Source of the DNA: Chryseobacterium nepalense
GTDB lineage: Bacteria; Bacteroidota; Bacteroidia; Flavobacteriales; Weeksellaceae
Reading direction: 5' to 3'
Assembly (NCBI RefSeq): GCF_023195755.1
Contig: NZ_CP096203.1
Location: 3,162,001 to 3,226,000, forward strand
DNA length: 64,000 nucleotides
A program made the position numbers and the translations under genes. Under the pieces are notes generated by a model, which worked only from the letters and a program-made list of their open reading frames with translations, was not told the DNA's origin and searched no databases. Shown here piece after piece: positions 57,139 through 64,000 of this stretch. How positions within the stretch are numbered: position 1 is the stretch's first letter; each line of letters starts with the position of its first letter.

Positions 57139-59052
57139 TTATTGTAATAAAAAGTTAACAATTAATATAATTCCCACCGCCAAAGACATAATCAGAATGT
57201 AATTCTCTACATTTCCGTTCTGTACACGCTTCATGGCTTTTCCGCTGTCTTCAGCGCCATCCCCCACAAAGTCTACAAAACGATCAAGAATACCATTGTC
57301 AAACATCTTTCCTCCGCGTCCTAATCCTTCAACAGTTTTTACAATCAATGCATTGTAAAGTTCGTCAATATATAATTTTCTGGCAGACAGTTTTTCCCAT
57401 CCTGTGTACTGCTCTTCCGGAAGAGCCTGTTTTTTCTTGTTAACATAAGTGTTTTTAACAAAAAACCATACACAGAAGAACATCAATACTGTTGCTCCTA
57501 AAAGTATCATTTCTGTACCAAACGGAACCGCTGAAAGCGTTGTTTCCATTTGATTAAAGCTTTCTTCAGTAAGAACAGGCTTCAGCCATTCCATCAGCTT
57601 TGCGTAGTGGCCGTGGCCGATGAAGTGAGGAAGGTTTATTAAACCACCAACAACAGAAAGAATAGCCAGTACGATCAATGGTAAGGTCATATTGGTTGGA
57701 CTTTCGTGTAAGTGATGTTTTTGTTCTTCAGTACCTCTGAACTCTCCGTGGAAAGTGAGATAATACAGTCTGAACATATAGGTTGCAGTAACTGCTGCCA
57801 AAATGAATAGAATCACCCAGTAAACAGGGTTTTTAGCAAAAGCAGCTACTAGAATTTCGTCTTTGGAAATCATCCCCGATAATAAAGGGAATCCTGAAAT
57901 CGCCAATGTTCCAATCAGGAAAGTAGCGTGGGTAAGAGGAATATATTTCTTTAATCCTCCCATAAAACGCATATCCTGCTCGTTGCTCATCGCGTGGATT
58001 ACAGAACCCGCACCCAGGAACAATAATGCTTTGAAGAAAGCATGTGTCATTACGTGGAACATGGCTGTTGTATACGCTCCCAACCCTAAAGCAATGAACA
58101 TAAATCCAAGCTGTGAAACGGTGGAGTAGGCCAGTACTTTTTTGATGTCGTTCTGACGAAGTGCATAGAATCCGGCTAAAGCTGCCGTTAAGAATCCAAT
58201 GAATAAAATTCCATCCTGAACGCTTGGGGCCAAAGTAAATAAGAAATTGGATCTTACTACAAGATAAATTCCTGCTGTTACCATCGTTGCCGCGTGAATT
58301 AGGGCAGAGACAGGAGTTGGTCCCGCCATCGCATCCGGTAACCAGGTATATAATGGAACCTGAGCAGATTTACCAGTAGCACCGATAAATAAACTCGCCG
58401 TAATAAAGATAATTACACTTCCATCTAATTCAAATTTTCCGGCGTTCTCTCTGATGGTAAGATAATCGACAGCATTAGTCTGTGAAGCCAACATGAAAAT
58501 ACCGATCAATAAAGCAAGGTCACCAATTCTGTTCATGATAAATGCTTTTCTCGCTGCTTTACCATATTCTTCGTTGGTATACCAGAAACCAATAAGTAAA
58601 TAAGAACATAATCCTACGCCTTCCCATCCGATAAAGAGGATCAGGTAGTTGCTTCCCATTACCAAAAGTAACATGGAGAAGATAAACAGGTTCAGATACG
58701 TGAAAAACTTATAGAAACCTTTATCATGGCTCATATATCCGATAGAGTAGAGGTGAATTAAAGATCCGATTCCCGTGATGATCATGACCATCATTAACGA
58801 CAACTGATCAATCTGGAATCCGAAATTAATCTGAACTCCGTTTACTCTAAACCATTCAAAAGCTTTTACAATGACAGGCTGGCTTTCTGAGTCGAAATTC
58901 ATGAAAATACTAACTGCGATGCAGAAAGATGCAAAAACCATTGCTGTAGCTAAACTACCAACAACAATTTTTGGAAGATTTTTCCCGAATAAACCGTTTA
59001 TAAGAAAACCTAAAAGTGGTAAAAGTATTATTGCATACACTAAATTTTCCAT
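57139..59052 (-). CDS. nuoL: NADH-quinone oxidoreductase subunit L
   Basis: 637 aa with about 16 helices plus the long C-terminal lateral helix. It shows LFIGWEGVGLCSYLLIGFW, GKSAQVPLYTWLPDAMAGPTPVSALIHAATMVTAGIYL-type wording and YSTVSQLGFMFIALG. It is 2 bp from nuoK. It carries the transverse helix that links the antiporter modules. Confidence 0.96.
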   Translation of the reverse strand: MENLVYAIILLPLLGFLINGLFGKNLPKIVVGSLATAMVFASFCIAVSIFMNFDSESQPVIVKAFEWFRVNGVQINFGFQIDQLSLMMVMIITGIGSLIHLYSIGYMSHDKGFYKFFTYLNLFIFSMLLLVMGSNYLILFIGWEGVGLCSYLLIGFWYTNEEYGKAARKAFIMNRIGDLALLIGIFMLASQTNAVDYLTIRENAGKFELDGSVIIFITASLFIGATGKSAQVPLYTWLPDAMAGPTPVSALIHAATMVTAGIYLVVRSNFLFTLAPSVQDGILFIGFLTAALAGFYALRQNDIKKVLAYSTVSQLGFMFIALGLGAYTTAMFHVMTHAFFKALLFLGAGSVIHAMSNEQDMRFMGGLKKYIPLTHATFLIGTLAISGFPLLSGMISKDEILVAAFAKNPVYWVILFILAAVTATYMFRLYYLTFHGEFRGTEEQKHHLHESPTNMTLPLIVLAILSVVGGLINLPHFIGHGHYAKLMEWLKPVLTEESFNQMETTLSAVPFGTEMILLGATVLMFFCVWFFVKNTYVNKKKQALPEEQYTGWEKLSARKLYIDELYNALIVKTVEGLGRGGKMFDNGILDRFVDFVGDGAEDSGKAMKRVQNGNVENYILIMSLAVGIILIVNFLLQ

Positions 59053-59054
59053 TC

Positions 59055-59384
59055 TTATCCTCTTAATTTATTAAATATACTTACATCAACAGAACGGGTA
59101 TTTCTATAAAGCATAGCAATAATTGCCAAACCTACCGCCACTTCCGCAGCAGCCACCACCATAATGAAGAAAACTAAAAGTTGTCCGTCTCCATTACCTT
59201 TGTAGGCTGAAAATGCAGCCAGCAAAAGATTAACAGAATTGAGCATAAGCTCTACACAACCCAAAATAACAATAGCATTTTTTCTCAGCAATACGCCCAA
59301 CACTCCTAAACTGAATAACACAGAAGAAAGAATGATGAAGTAATTCAGAGGGATGCTTTGTATAAATGTATTTACTTCTCCCAT
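59055..59384 (-). CDS. nuoK: NADH-quinone oxidoreductase subunit K
   Basis: 109 aa, three membrane helices: YFIILSSVLFSLGVLGVLL, ILGCVELMLNSVNLLL (conserved Glu) and VAAAEVAVGLAIIAMLYRN (second Glu). It is a proton-path subunit. 3 bp from nuoJ, 2 bp from nuoL. Confidence 0.95.
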   Translation of the reverse strand: MGEVNTFIQSIPLNYFIILSSVLFSLGVLGVLLRKNAIVILGCVELMLNSVNLLLAAFSAYKGNGDGQLLVFFIMVVAAAEVAVGLAIIAMLYRNTRSVDVSIFNKLRG

Positions 59385-59387
59385 AAT

Positions 59388-59885
59388 TTATAAATCTTTT
59401 TTACCGATTAATACCGCACCTACAATACCTGCCAAAATAAGGATGGATGCAAGCTCAAACGGTAAAACATATTCATTAAACAAAAGTCTTCCCAGATTTT
59501 TAGTAAGTCCGATGCTTCCATCTACATTTTCAACTGCAATCTGGTTTTGCTGAACTCCTCTGAATACCCCTAAAACTCCAATTAATAAAAGACCTGCAGT
59601 AAAAACTCCAACAAATTTTAAAGTATTGTTCTTCTTACTTTCGTCTTGTTTATTAAGGTTAAGCATCATCAGGATATAAAGGAATAATACCATGATCGCT
59701 CCGGCGTAAACAATAATCTGAATAATCGCAAGGAACTGTGCATTCAGAAGGATGTACATGCCCGCAATAGAAAACATCGTAACAATTAATGACAAAATAG
59801 CATATAAAGGATTTCTCGCAAATACGAAATATACCGCACTTGCGACTGCTAAAAACGCCACCAAGAAAAATAAAAACTGATCCAT
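59388..59885 (-). CDS. nuoJ: NADH-quinone oxidoreductase subunit J
   Basis: 165 aa, five membrane helices: AVASAVYFVFARNPLYAILSLI, SIAGMYILLNAQFLAIIQIIVYAGAIMVLFLYILMMLN (the typical pi-bulge helix region). The start overlaps the nuoI stop by 1 bp. Confidence 0.94.
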   Translation of the reverse strand: MDQFLFFLVAFLAVASAVYFVFARNPLYAILSLIVTMFSIAGMYILLNAQFLAIIQIIVYAGAIMVLFLYILMMLNLNKQDESKKNNTLKFVGVFTAGLLLIGVLGVFRGVQQNQIAVENVDGSIGLTKNLGRLLFNEYVLPFELASILILAGIVGAVLIGKKDL

Positions 59886-60442
59886 TATTTTACCGCATTT
59901 TTTTGTTTCTCGGATTGTCTTTCTGTGATATCAATCCTTTCGTTTATTTTTTCAACCAATTTATCTTTTCCGTAAATGAAAGAACCTCTGTTGGTCTCCA
60001 CGTCTACCAGACGATCTGTAAGATAGATTGCGGATTTCGGACAGGCTTCTTCGCACATACCGCAGAAAATACATCTCAGCATATTGATTTCATATACCGA
60101 TGCATATTTTTCTTCTCTGTAAAGATGCTTTTCCTCTTTTGTTCTTTCAGCTGAAGTCATGGTAATGGCCTCTGCAGGGCATGCTACTGCACAAAGTCCG
60201 CAGGCGGTACATCTTTCCCGGCCTTCTTCGTCTCTTTTTAAAACGTGTTGACCTCTCCAGATATCTGCTCTCGGCTTTTGTACTTCCGGATAAGAATATA
60301 CTGCAGGTGCACCTTTCAGCACGGTTCTTACAGCATGCTTAAAAGTAATCCCCATTCCCGTAAAAATAGCAGGAAGGTAGATTTTTTCAGCAAGGGTCAT
60401 TTCTTTATTGGAAACAACTTTTGATCTGTTCGTAAGTTTCAT
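59885..60442 (-). CDS. nuoI: NADH-quinone oxidoreductase subunit I
   Basis: 185 aa. Two 4Fe-4S motifs: CTACGLCAVACPAEAI and CIFCGMCEEACPKSAI. It carries electrons from the peripheral arm toward quinone. A 160-bp spacer with GAAGATGGAAG repeats precedes it (between nuoH and nuoI). Confidence 0.96.
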   Translation of the reverse strand: MKLTNRSKVVSNKEMTLAEKIYLPAIFTGMGITFKHAVRTVLKGAPAVYSYPEVQKPRADIWRGQHVLKRDEEGRERCTACGLCAVACPAEAITMTSAERTKEEKHLYREEKYASVYEINMLRCIFCGMCEEACPKSAIYLTDRLVDVETNRGSFIYGKDKLVEKINERIDITERQSEKQKNAVK

Positions 60443-60459
60443 TATTTTTATTATTAAAT

Positions 60460-60560
60460 GTTAGAAGATGGAAGCCGGGAGATGGAAGTTTAACATCATC
60501 ACATTTTCACATCAGCTCATTTTCAAATTTATATCTTGTTGGAAGATGAAGCAGGAAAAA
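60460..60560. repeat. GAAGATGGAAG-type repeats in the nuoH-nuoI spacer
   Basis: Two copies in the same orientation: GTTAGAAGATGGAAGCCGGG at 60460 and GTTGGAAGATGAAGCAGG at 60538. The same family occurs inverted at 61682-61841 and 32526-32593. Confidence 0.55.
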
Positions 60561-60602
60561 TATTCCATTTCAAATTCTCAAATTAACTCATTTTCAAATT
60601 AA

Positions 60603-61667
60603 TTAATTCCCAAATGCTAAAATTACAGCTCCTGTAATCAGCAGGTTTACCAATGCCATTGGAATTAAAGTTTTCCAACCTAAGTGCATTAACTGGTCGT
60701 ATCTGAATCTCGGAAGTGTCCATCTGATCCACATAAAGATCAAGATTCCGATGATCGTTTTCATTAAAAATGCTACTATACTCAAAATTCCGGCTGTATT
60801 TTCTCCCCAGTTCTGAGTTACCCATTCTATTCCCGGATAGTTATACCCTCCGAAGAAAAGAACCACCATGAATGCGTTTGATATAAACATATTTACATAT
60901 TCACCAAACATATACAATCCTAATTTCATGGATGAATATTCGGTAGAATATCCTGTTACCAATTCAGATTCACATTCCGGTAAATCGAAAGGGTGTCTGT
61001 TGGTTTCTGCCAAAGCTGCCACGATAAAAACAAGGAAAGCAACCGGCTGGTAAAATATATTCCAGTTTAGTCCGGAAACCCATGGAATAACTCCCCATAA
61101 TTTTCCGTTGGTCTGACTTTCTGTGATTTCCTTTAAATCTAAACTTCCCGTCATCATAATGATAGAAAGTAAGGCTAATCCCATTGCCAGTTCGTAAGAG
61201 ATCATCTGGGAAGATGCACGGATGGCACCTAATAATGAATATTTATTGTTGGAAGCCCAGCCTCCGATCATGATTCCGTAAACACCGATGGAAGCCATCC
61301 CAATGATGAAAAGTACACCAACATCGATGTTGGCAACCTGTAGATCGTAAGAAGTACCGGCAATATTTAAACTTTTACCCCAAGGAATAACTGCTCCCGT
61401 GATCAATGATATAAACATTACCAAAGCCGGCCCCAATACGAAAAGAAACTTTTCCGCATTGGCAGGGGTAAAATCTTCTTTAAAGAAAAACTTTCCACCA
61501 TCGGCAAGCGGTTGCAGCAATCCGAATGGTCCCGCTCTGTTAGGTCCGATTCTGTCCTGCATAATGGCGGCAACTTTTCTTTCCGCCCATGTAGAATAGG
61601 CTGCAATCGTAAGCGAAAGAAGGAAAAGTGCCAGTACAAGTATAAGTTTAAATGTAAGTAAATCCAT
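60603..61667 (-). CDS. nuoH: NADH-quinone oxidoreductase subunit H
   Basis: 354 aa with about eight helices. It shows ERKVAAIMQDRIGPNRAGPFGLLQPLADGGKF, FDLPECESELVTGYSTEYSSMKLG (quinone-site loop) and TLPRFRYDQLMHLGWKTLIP. It forms the quinone chamber. Spacers on both sides carry short repeats, though no promoter or terminator is evident in them. Confidence 0.96.
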   Translation of the reverse strand: MDLLTFKLILVLALFLLSLTIAAYSTWAERKVAAIMQDRIGPNRAGPFGLLQPLADGGKFFFKEDFTPANAEKFLFVLGPALVMFISLITGAVIPWGKSLNIAGTSYDLQVANIDVGVLFIIGMASIGVYGIMIGGWASNNKYSLLGAIRASSQMISYELAMGLALLSIIMMTGSLDLKEITESQTNGKLWGVIPWVSGLNWNIFYQPVAFLVFIVAALAETNRHPFDLPECESELVTGYSTEYSSMKLGLYMFGEYVNMFISNAFMVVLFFGGYNYPGIEWVTQNWGENTAGILSIVAFLMKTIIGILIFMWIRWTLPRFRYDQLMHLGWKTLIPMALVNLLITGAVILAFGN

Positions 61668-61681
61668 TTTTTATTTTAAAT

Positions 61682-61841
61682 GTTTTGAAGATGGGAGCTG
61701 GAAGCTGGAAGTGTATCACTTTGTGCATCAACTCTTCATCACATTACCAATTTATTTTATTTTTAACGAAATTAAAATTAAACGTAGAAGTGAAAAATTT
61801 TACGGTTACAAACCTCCATCTTCCATCTTCAAGCATCCAAC
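61682..61841. repeat. Inverted GAAGATGGAAG-type repeat in the nuoG-nuoH spacer
   Basis: Left arm GTTTTGAAGATGGGAGCTGG from 61682; right arm 61813-61841 reads GTTGGATGCTTGAAGATGG on the minus strand. The two arms share TTGAAGATGGrAGmTGGAAG and could fold across about 100 nt of AT-rich DNA. Confidence 0.55.
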
Positions 61842-61845
61842 TTTT

Positions 61846-62844
61846 TTATTTTTCGTCTTTTTCACTGATTTCTTTAGCCATTGGATTGTCTAAAATTCTT
61901 AGCTCATCTTTAGGCTTTTCATAATGATTCAATGAAATAACAGAGTGTCTGTCGATGTGTCTCGGACCTTCGATATTCCAGTCAGAAAGTTCTTTTCTCC
62001 CGAAACGACAGGTATCACAGATGAATTCTTCAACTTCTCCCCACTGATCCTTTCTTGCGGTAACTCTTATAATTTCATCACCTTTCATCCAAACGGTAGC
62101 TTTTCCTGAACATTTTTCGCAGTTACAGGTAGCGTTCATTGGTTTTGTGAACCATACTCTGCTGGCAAAACGAGCTGTTCTGTCGGTTAATGCTCCTACC
62201 GGACAAACATCAATTACGTTTCCGATAAAATCATTGTCTAATGCTTTATTTAAATAAGTAGAAATTTCTGCGTGATCTCCTCTGAAAAGAATTCCGTGCT
62301 CTCTTTGACCTGTTAACTGGTTTGCAGCCAATACACATCTTGCGCACAGGATGCAACGGTCCATATTCAGTTTGATATGTGGGCCAAGATCATCTGCATC
62401 ATAGGTATTTCTTTCAAACTCAGTTCTTGTTTCAGGGTTTCCGTATTCATAACCCAGATCCTGAAGGTGGCATTCTCCTGCCTGATCACAAACAGGGCAA
62501 TCCAGCGGGTGATTTACCAGCAAGAATTCGGTAACTGCTTTTCTTCCTTCCTGAGCCTTTTCCGAGGTAAGGTTTTTTACTTCCATACCATCCATTACAT
62601 TTGTTCTGCAGCTTGCAACCAATTTCGGCATAGGACGCGGATCTGCTTCAGACCCTTTAGAAACTTCCACAAGGCAGGTTCTGCATCTTCCCCCACTGGT
62701 TTCCAATTTGCTGTAGTAGCACATTGCAGGAGGTACAGATTTTCCGCCGATTTGTCTTGCCGCTTCCAGGATGGAAGTTCCGGGCAACACTTCGGTAGTT
62801 TGTCCGTCTATAGTTATTTTAAATTTTTTAACCTCTTCGCTCAT
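61846..62844 (-). CDS. nuoG: Short NuoG (2Fe-2S / 4Fe-4S subunit)
   Basis: 332 aa, versus about 700-900 for E. coli-type NuoG. Present are the 2Fe-2S domain (MCYYSKLETSGGRCRTC), the His-ligated 4Fe-4S (HPLDCPVCDQAGECHLQ), CILCARCVLAA with CPVGAL, and CNCEKC. The large molybdopterin-like C-terminal domain is missing. The ORF ends cleanly, so this looks like the flavobacterial short form, not a truncation. A beta-barrel gene sits between it and nuoF. Confidence 0.92.
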   Translation of the reverse strand: MSEEVKKFKITIDGQTTEVLPGTSILEAARQIGGKSVPPAMCYYSKLETSGGRCRTCLVEVSKGSEADPRPMPKLVASCRTNVMDGMEVKNLTSEKAQEGRKAVTEFLLVNHPLDCPVCDQAGECHLQDLGYEYGNPETRTEFERNTYDADDLGPHIKLNMDRCILCARCVLAANQLTGQREHGILFRGDHAEISTYLNKALDNDFIGNVIDVCPVGALTDRTARFASRVWFTKPMNATCNCEKCSGKATVWMKGDEIIRVTARKDQWGEVEEFICDTCRFGRKELSDWNIEGPRHIDRHSVISLNHYEKPKDELRILDNPMAKEISEKDEK

Positions 62845-62886
62845 ATTCTATGCTTTTCGCTTTTACTGTTCGAGCAGTAAGCTTTA

Positions 62887-63711
62887 TTAATTATACTTTT
62901 TTGTATTAAATGTATATCCAATACCAAAATCTACTTCTCCGTACACAAAGTCCTGTGAAGCCTTATCCGGCTTATTATTCAGAGTTGTTTTAATATCCGG
63001 CATATTAATGTAACCCAATTTACCTTCTACCTGAACGACAACGTGTCTTATGGCAACCAGGCTTATCGCTCCTCTGATATCAGCACCGAATCCTGCAAGA
63101 TGAAATCTGTCACTTCTTTCATTTCCCATCAGCTTTACATTCGATTTTGGCAGCAGGGCGCCGATTCCGGCACCATAGCTCAGAAAAAGATCAATATTTT
63201 TTTTGTTCAAAACATTATGATACTTCTGAGCACCAATATTAATATAATTAAGACCGTCTGTATGTTCAAATGTTAATAATTTGGCATCACTTAAATCTAC
63301 TTTTCCGTTATGTACCAGTTCAGCATATTCAGGATTATTGATATATCCTTTAAAATCAACTGACTGATTCTGATCCATCACATATTTCATATGATCCATT
63401 CCTAACGTAATCCCCAGATTATCTTTAAGAAAATACGTGATTCTATAGTTCACCTGCGGAATTGTGATTGAGTTAGGTTTAAAATACACTCCCCAATCAA
63501 ATTTCGTTTGTCTATCGTGGGCAACAACATTATTCAGTTGAAAATCATATCCATCTCCTTTAAAATGAATATCCGATTTTGAATATACCGAATTGTTCCA
63601 CCCCCAAAATACCATTACTGATCCTTTTTTAAATGGATCCACATGATTTTCCTGGGCTTTCACACCCAGCGTTACTGCTAACCCAAGCAGTAATACACAC
63701 TTTTTTATCAC
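62887..63711 (-). CDS. Outer-membrane beta-barrel-like protein inside the nuo operon
   Basis: 274 aa. Signal peptide 1-20 (GVKAQ). Alternating beta-strand pattern throughout (VMVFWGWNNSVYS, PQVNYRITYFLKDNLGITLGMDHMKY, INIGAQKYHNVLN, VVVQVEGKLGYIN, GEVDFGIGYTFN), ending near a Tyr/Asn tail, not the usual Phe. I do not recognise a family. It lies 25 bp downstream of nuoF and 42 bp upstream of nuoG on the same strand, so it is probably co-transcribed with complex I. Confidence 0.7.
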   Translation of the reverse strand: MIKKCVLLLGLAVTLGVKAQENHVDPFKKGSVMVFWGWNNSVYSKSDIHFKGDGYDFQLNNVVAHDRQTKFDWGVYFKPNSITIPQVNYRITYFLKDNLGITLGMDHMKYVMDQNQSVDFKGYINNPEYAELVHNGKVDLSDAKLLTFEHTDGLNYINIGAQKYHNVLNKKNIDLFLSYGAGIGALLPKSNVKLMGNERSDRFHLAGFGADIRGAISLVAIRHVVVQVEGKLGYINMPDIKTTLNNKPDKASQDFVYGEVDFGIGYTFNTKKYN

Positions 63712-63736
63712 CCTAATTTATTGTCTTAAAACAGGC

Positions 63737-64000
63737 CTAAACCGTCGGCGTCGGAATTGGATCCGCATAGTGAGCCAATCCGTAATTTTGTGTTAGACAC
63801 AATTCAGGATTTTTCACGTGCCATTCAAATTCATCTCTGAAATGACGTATTGCCGCCGCTACAGGCCATGCTGCCGCATCTCCCAATGGGCAGATTGTGT
63901 TACCTTCTATTTTTCTCTGAATATCCCAAAGCAAGTCGATGTCTTCCATCTTGCCTTGTCCATTTTCAATTTTCTTTAATATTTTATACATCCATCCCGT
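63737..64000 (-). CDS. nuoF: NADH-quinone oxidoreductase subunit F, C-terminal part
   Basis: The frame is open to the window edge (the 5' part is missing), giving 87 residues. It contains TGWMYKILKKIENGQG, as in the CREGTGW end of NuoF, and NTICPLGDAAAWPVAAAIRHFRDEF with the last 4Fe-4S Cys. NuoF binds FMN and NADH. The rest of the operon (nuoE, D, C, B, A) would lie beyond 64000. Confidence 0.95.
   Translation of the reverse strand, partial: TGWMYKILKKIENGQGKMEDIDLLWDIQRKIEGNTICPLGDAAAWPVAAAIRHFRDEFEWHVKNPELCLTQNYGLAHYADPIPTPTV

Noticed and set aside
61846..62844. nuoG as a truncated pseudogene
   Set aside because: All cluster motifs are intact, the stop is clean and the spacer shows no leftover coding of the large domain.

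Overview
The window looks like chromosomal DNA from a Flavobacteriia member, most likely Chryseobacterium or a close Weeksellaceae relative. The evidence is AT-rich DNA with little Shine-Dalgarno signal, many promoters with the Bacteroidetes -7 box TAnnTTTG, a PorP/SprF-type secretion protein, the Bacteroidetes-restricted families DUF5606 and DUF3822, and a nuo operon with the short flavobacterial form of NuoG. No rRNA, tRNA, CRISPR array, transposase or phage gene was seen. The genus is an inference from protein flavour; no search was run.

Layout. 1-9 kb: the tail of a GNAT acetyltransferase, an exported S8 protease lipoprotein, a small stefin/cystatin-like protein, a YgiD-type dioxygenase, YceI, a prolyl tri/dipeptidyl peptidase, a membrane acyltransferase and an LLM flavin oxidoreductase. 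9-18 kb: sbcDC, a secreted unknown with a JAMM-like HSH...D pattern, VF530, SlyD, YchJ and a Dcp-like M3 peptidase. 18-25 kb: an SPW membrane protein, a DUF2807 lipoprotein, a KefC-KefF-like potassium efflux pair, a LemA-TPM-TPM operon and folA. 25-34 kb: a TRIC channel, an S23-type four-helix-bundle gene bracketed by inverted repeats, coaD, ddl, a PASTA protein, an RluA-type synthase, an orphan PorP/SprF protein, hemW and murI. 33-40 kb: rsmD, DUF3822, Smr, a YfcE-like phosphoesterase, a serine hydrolase, a SixA-like phosphatase, ruvX, def and DUF5606.

40.7-43 kb is the clearest accessory patch. It is visibly more AT-rich than its flanks and holds a 491-aa unknown protein with a C-terminal PD-(D/E)XK nuclease motif, a 78-aa acidic protein and a gene remnant. 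43-54 kb carries mazG, a FUSC transporter and two lipoproteins, then a 1238-aa outer-membrane protein that appears to join a calcineurin-like phosphoesterase, a kinase-like domain and an Omp85 barrel. Divergent from it is an HD-domain protein with a Pycsar-effector (PycTM) membrane domain but no cyclase beside it. A large GAF protein follows. 54-64 kb is the respiratory complex I operon on the minus strand (nuoF-partial, a beta-barrel ORF, nuoG, H, I, J, K, L, M, N), with dispersed short repeats in its spacers.

The best leads for undescribed biology are the AT-rich nuclease island, the phosphoesterase-kinase-like-Omp85 fusion, the orphan HD-PycTM protein, the bacterial stefin-like protein, and several families of short hairpin-forming intergenic repeats.
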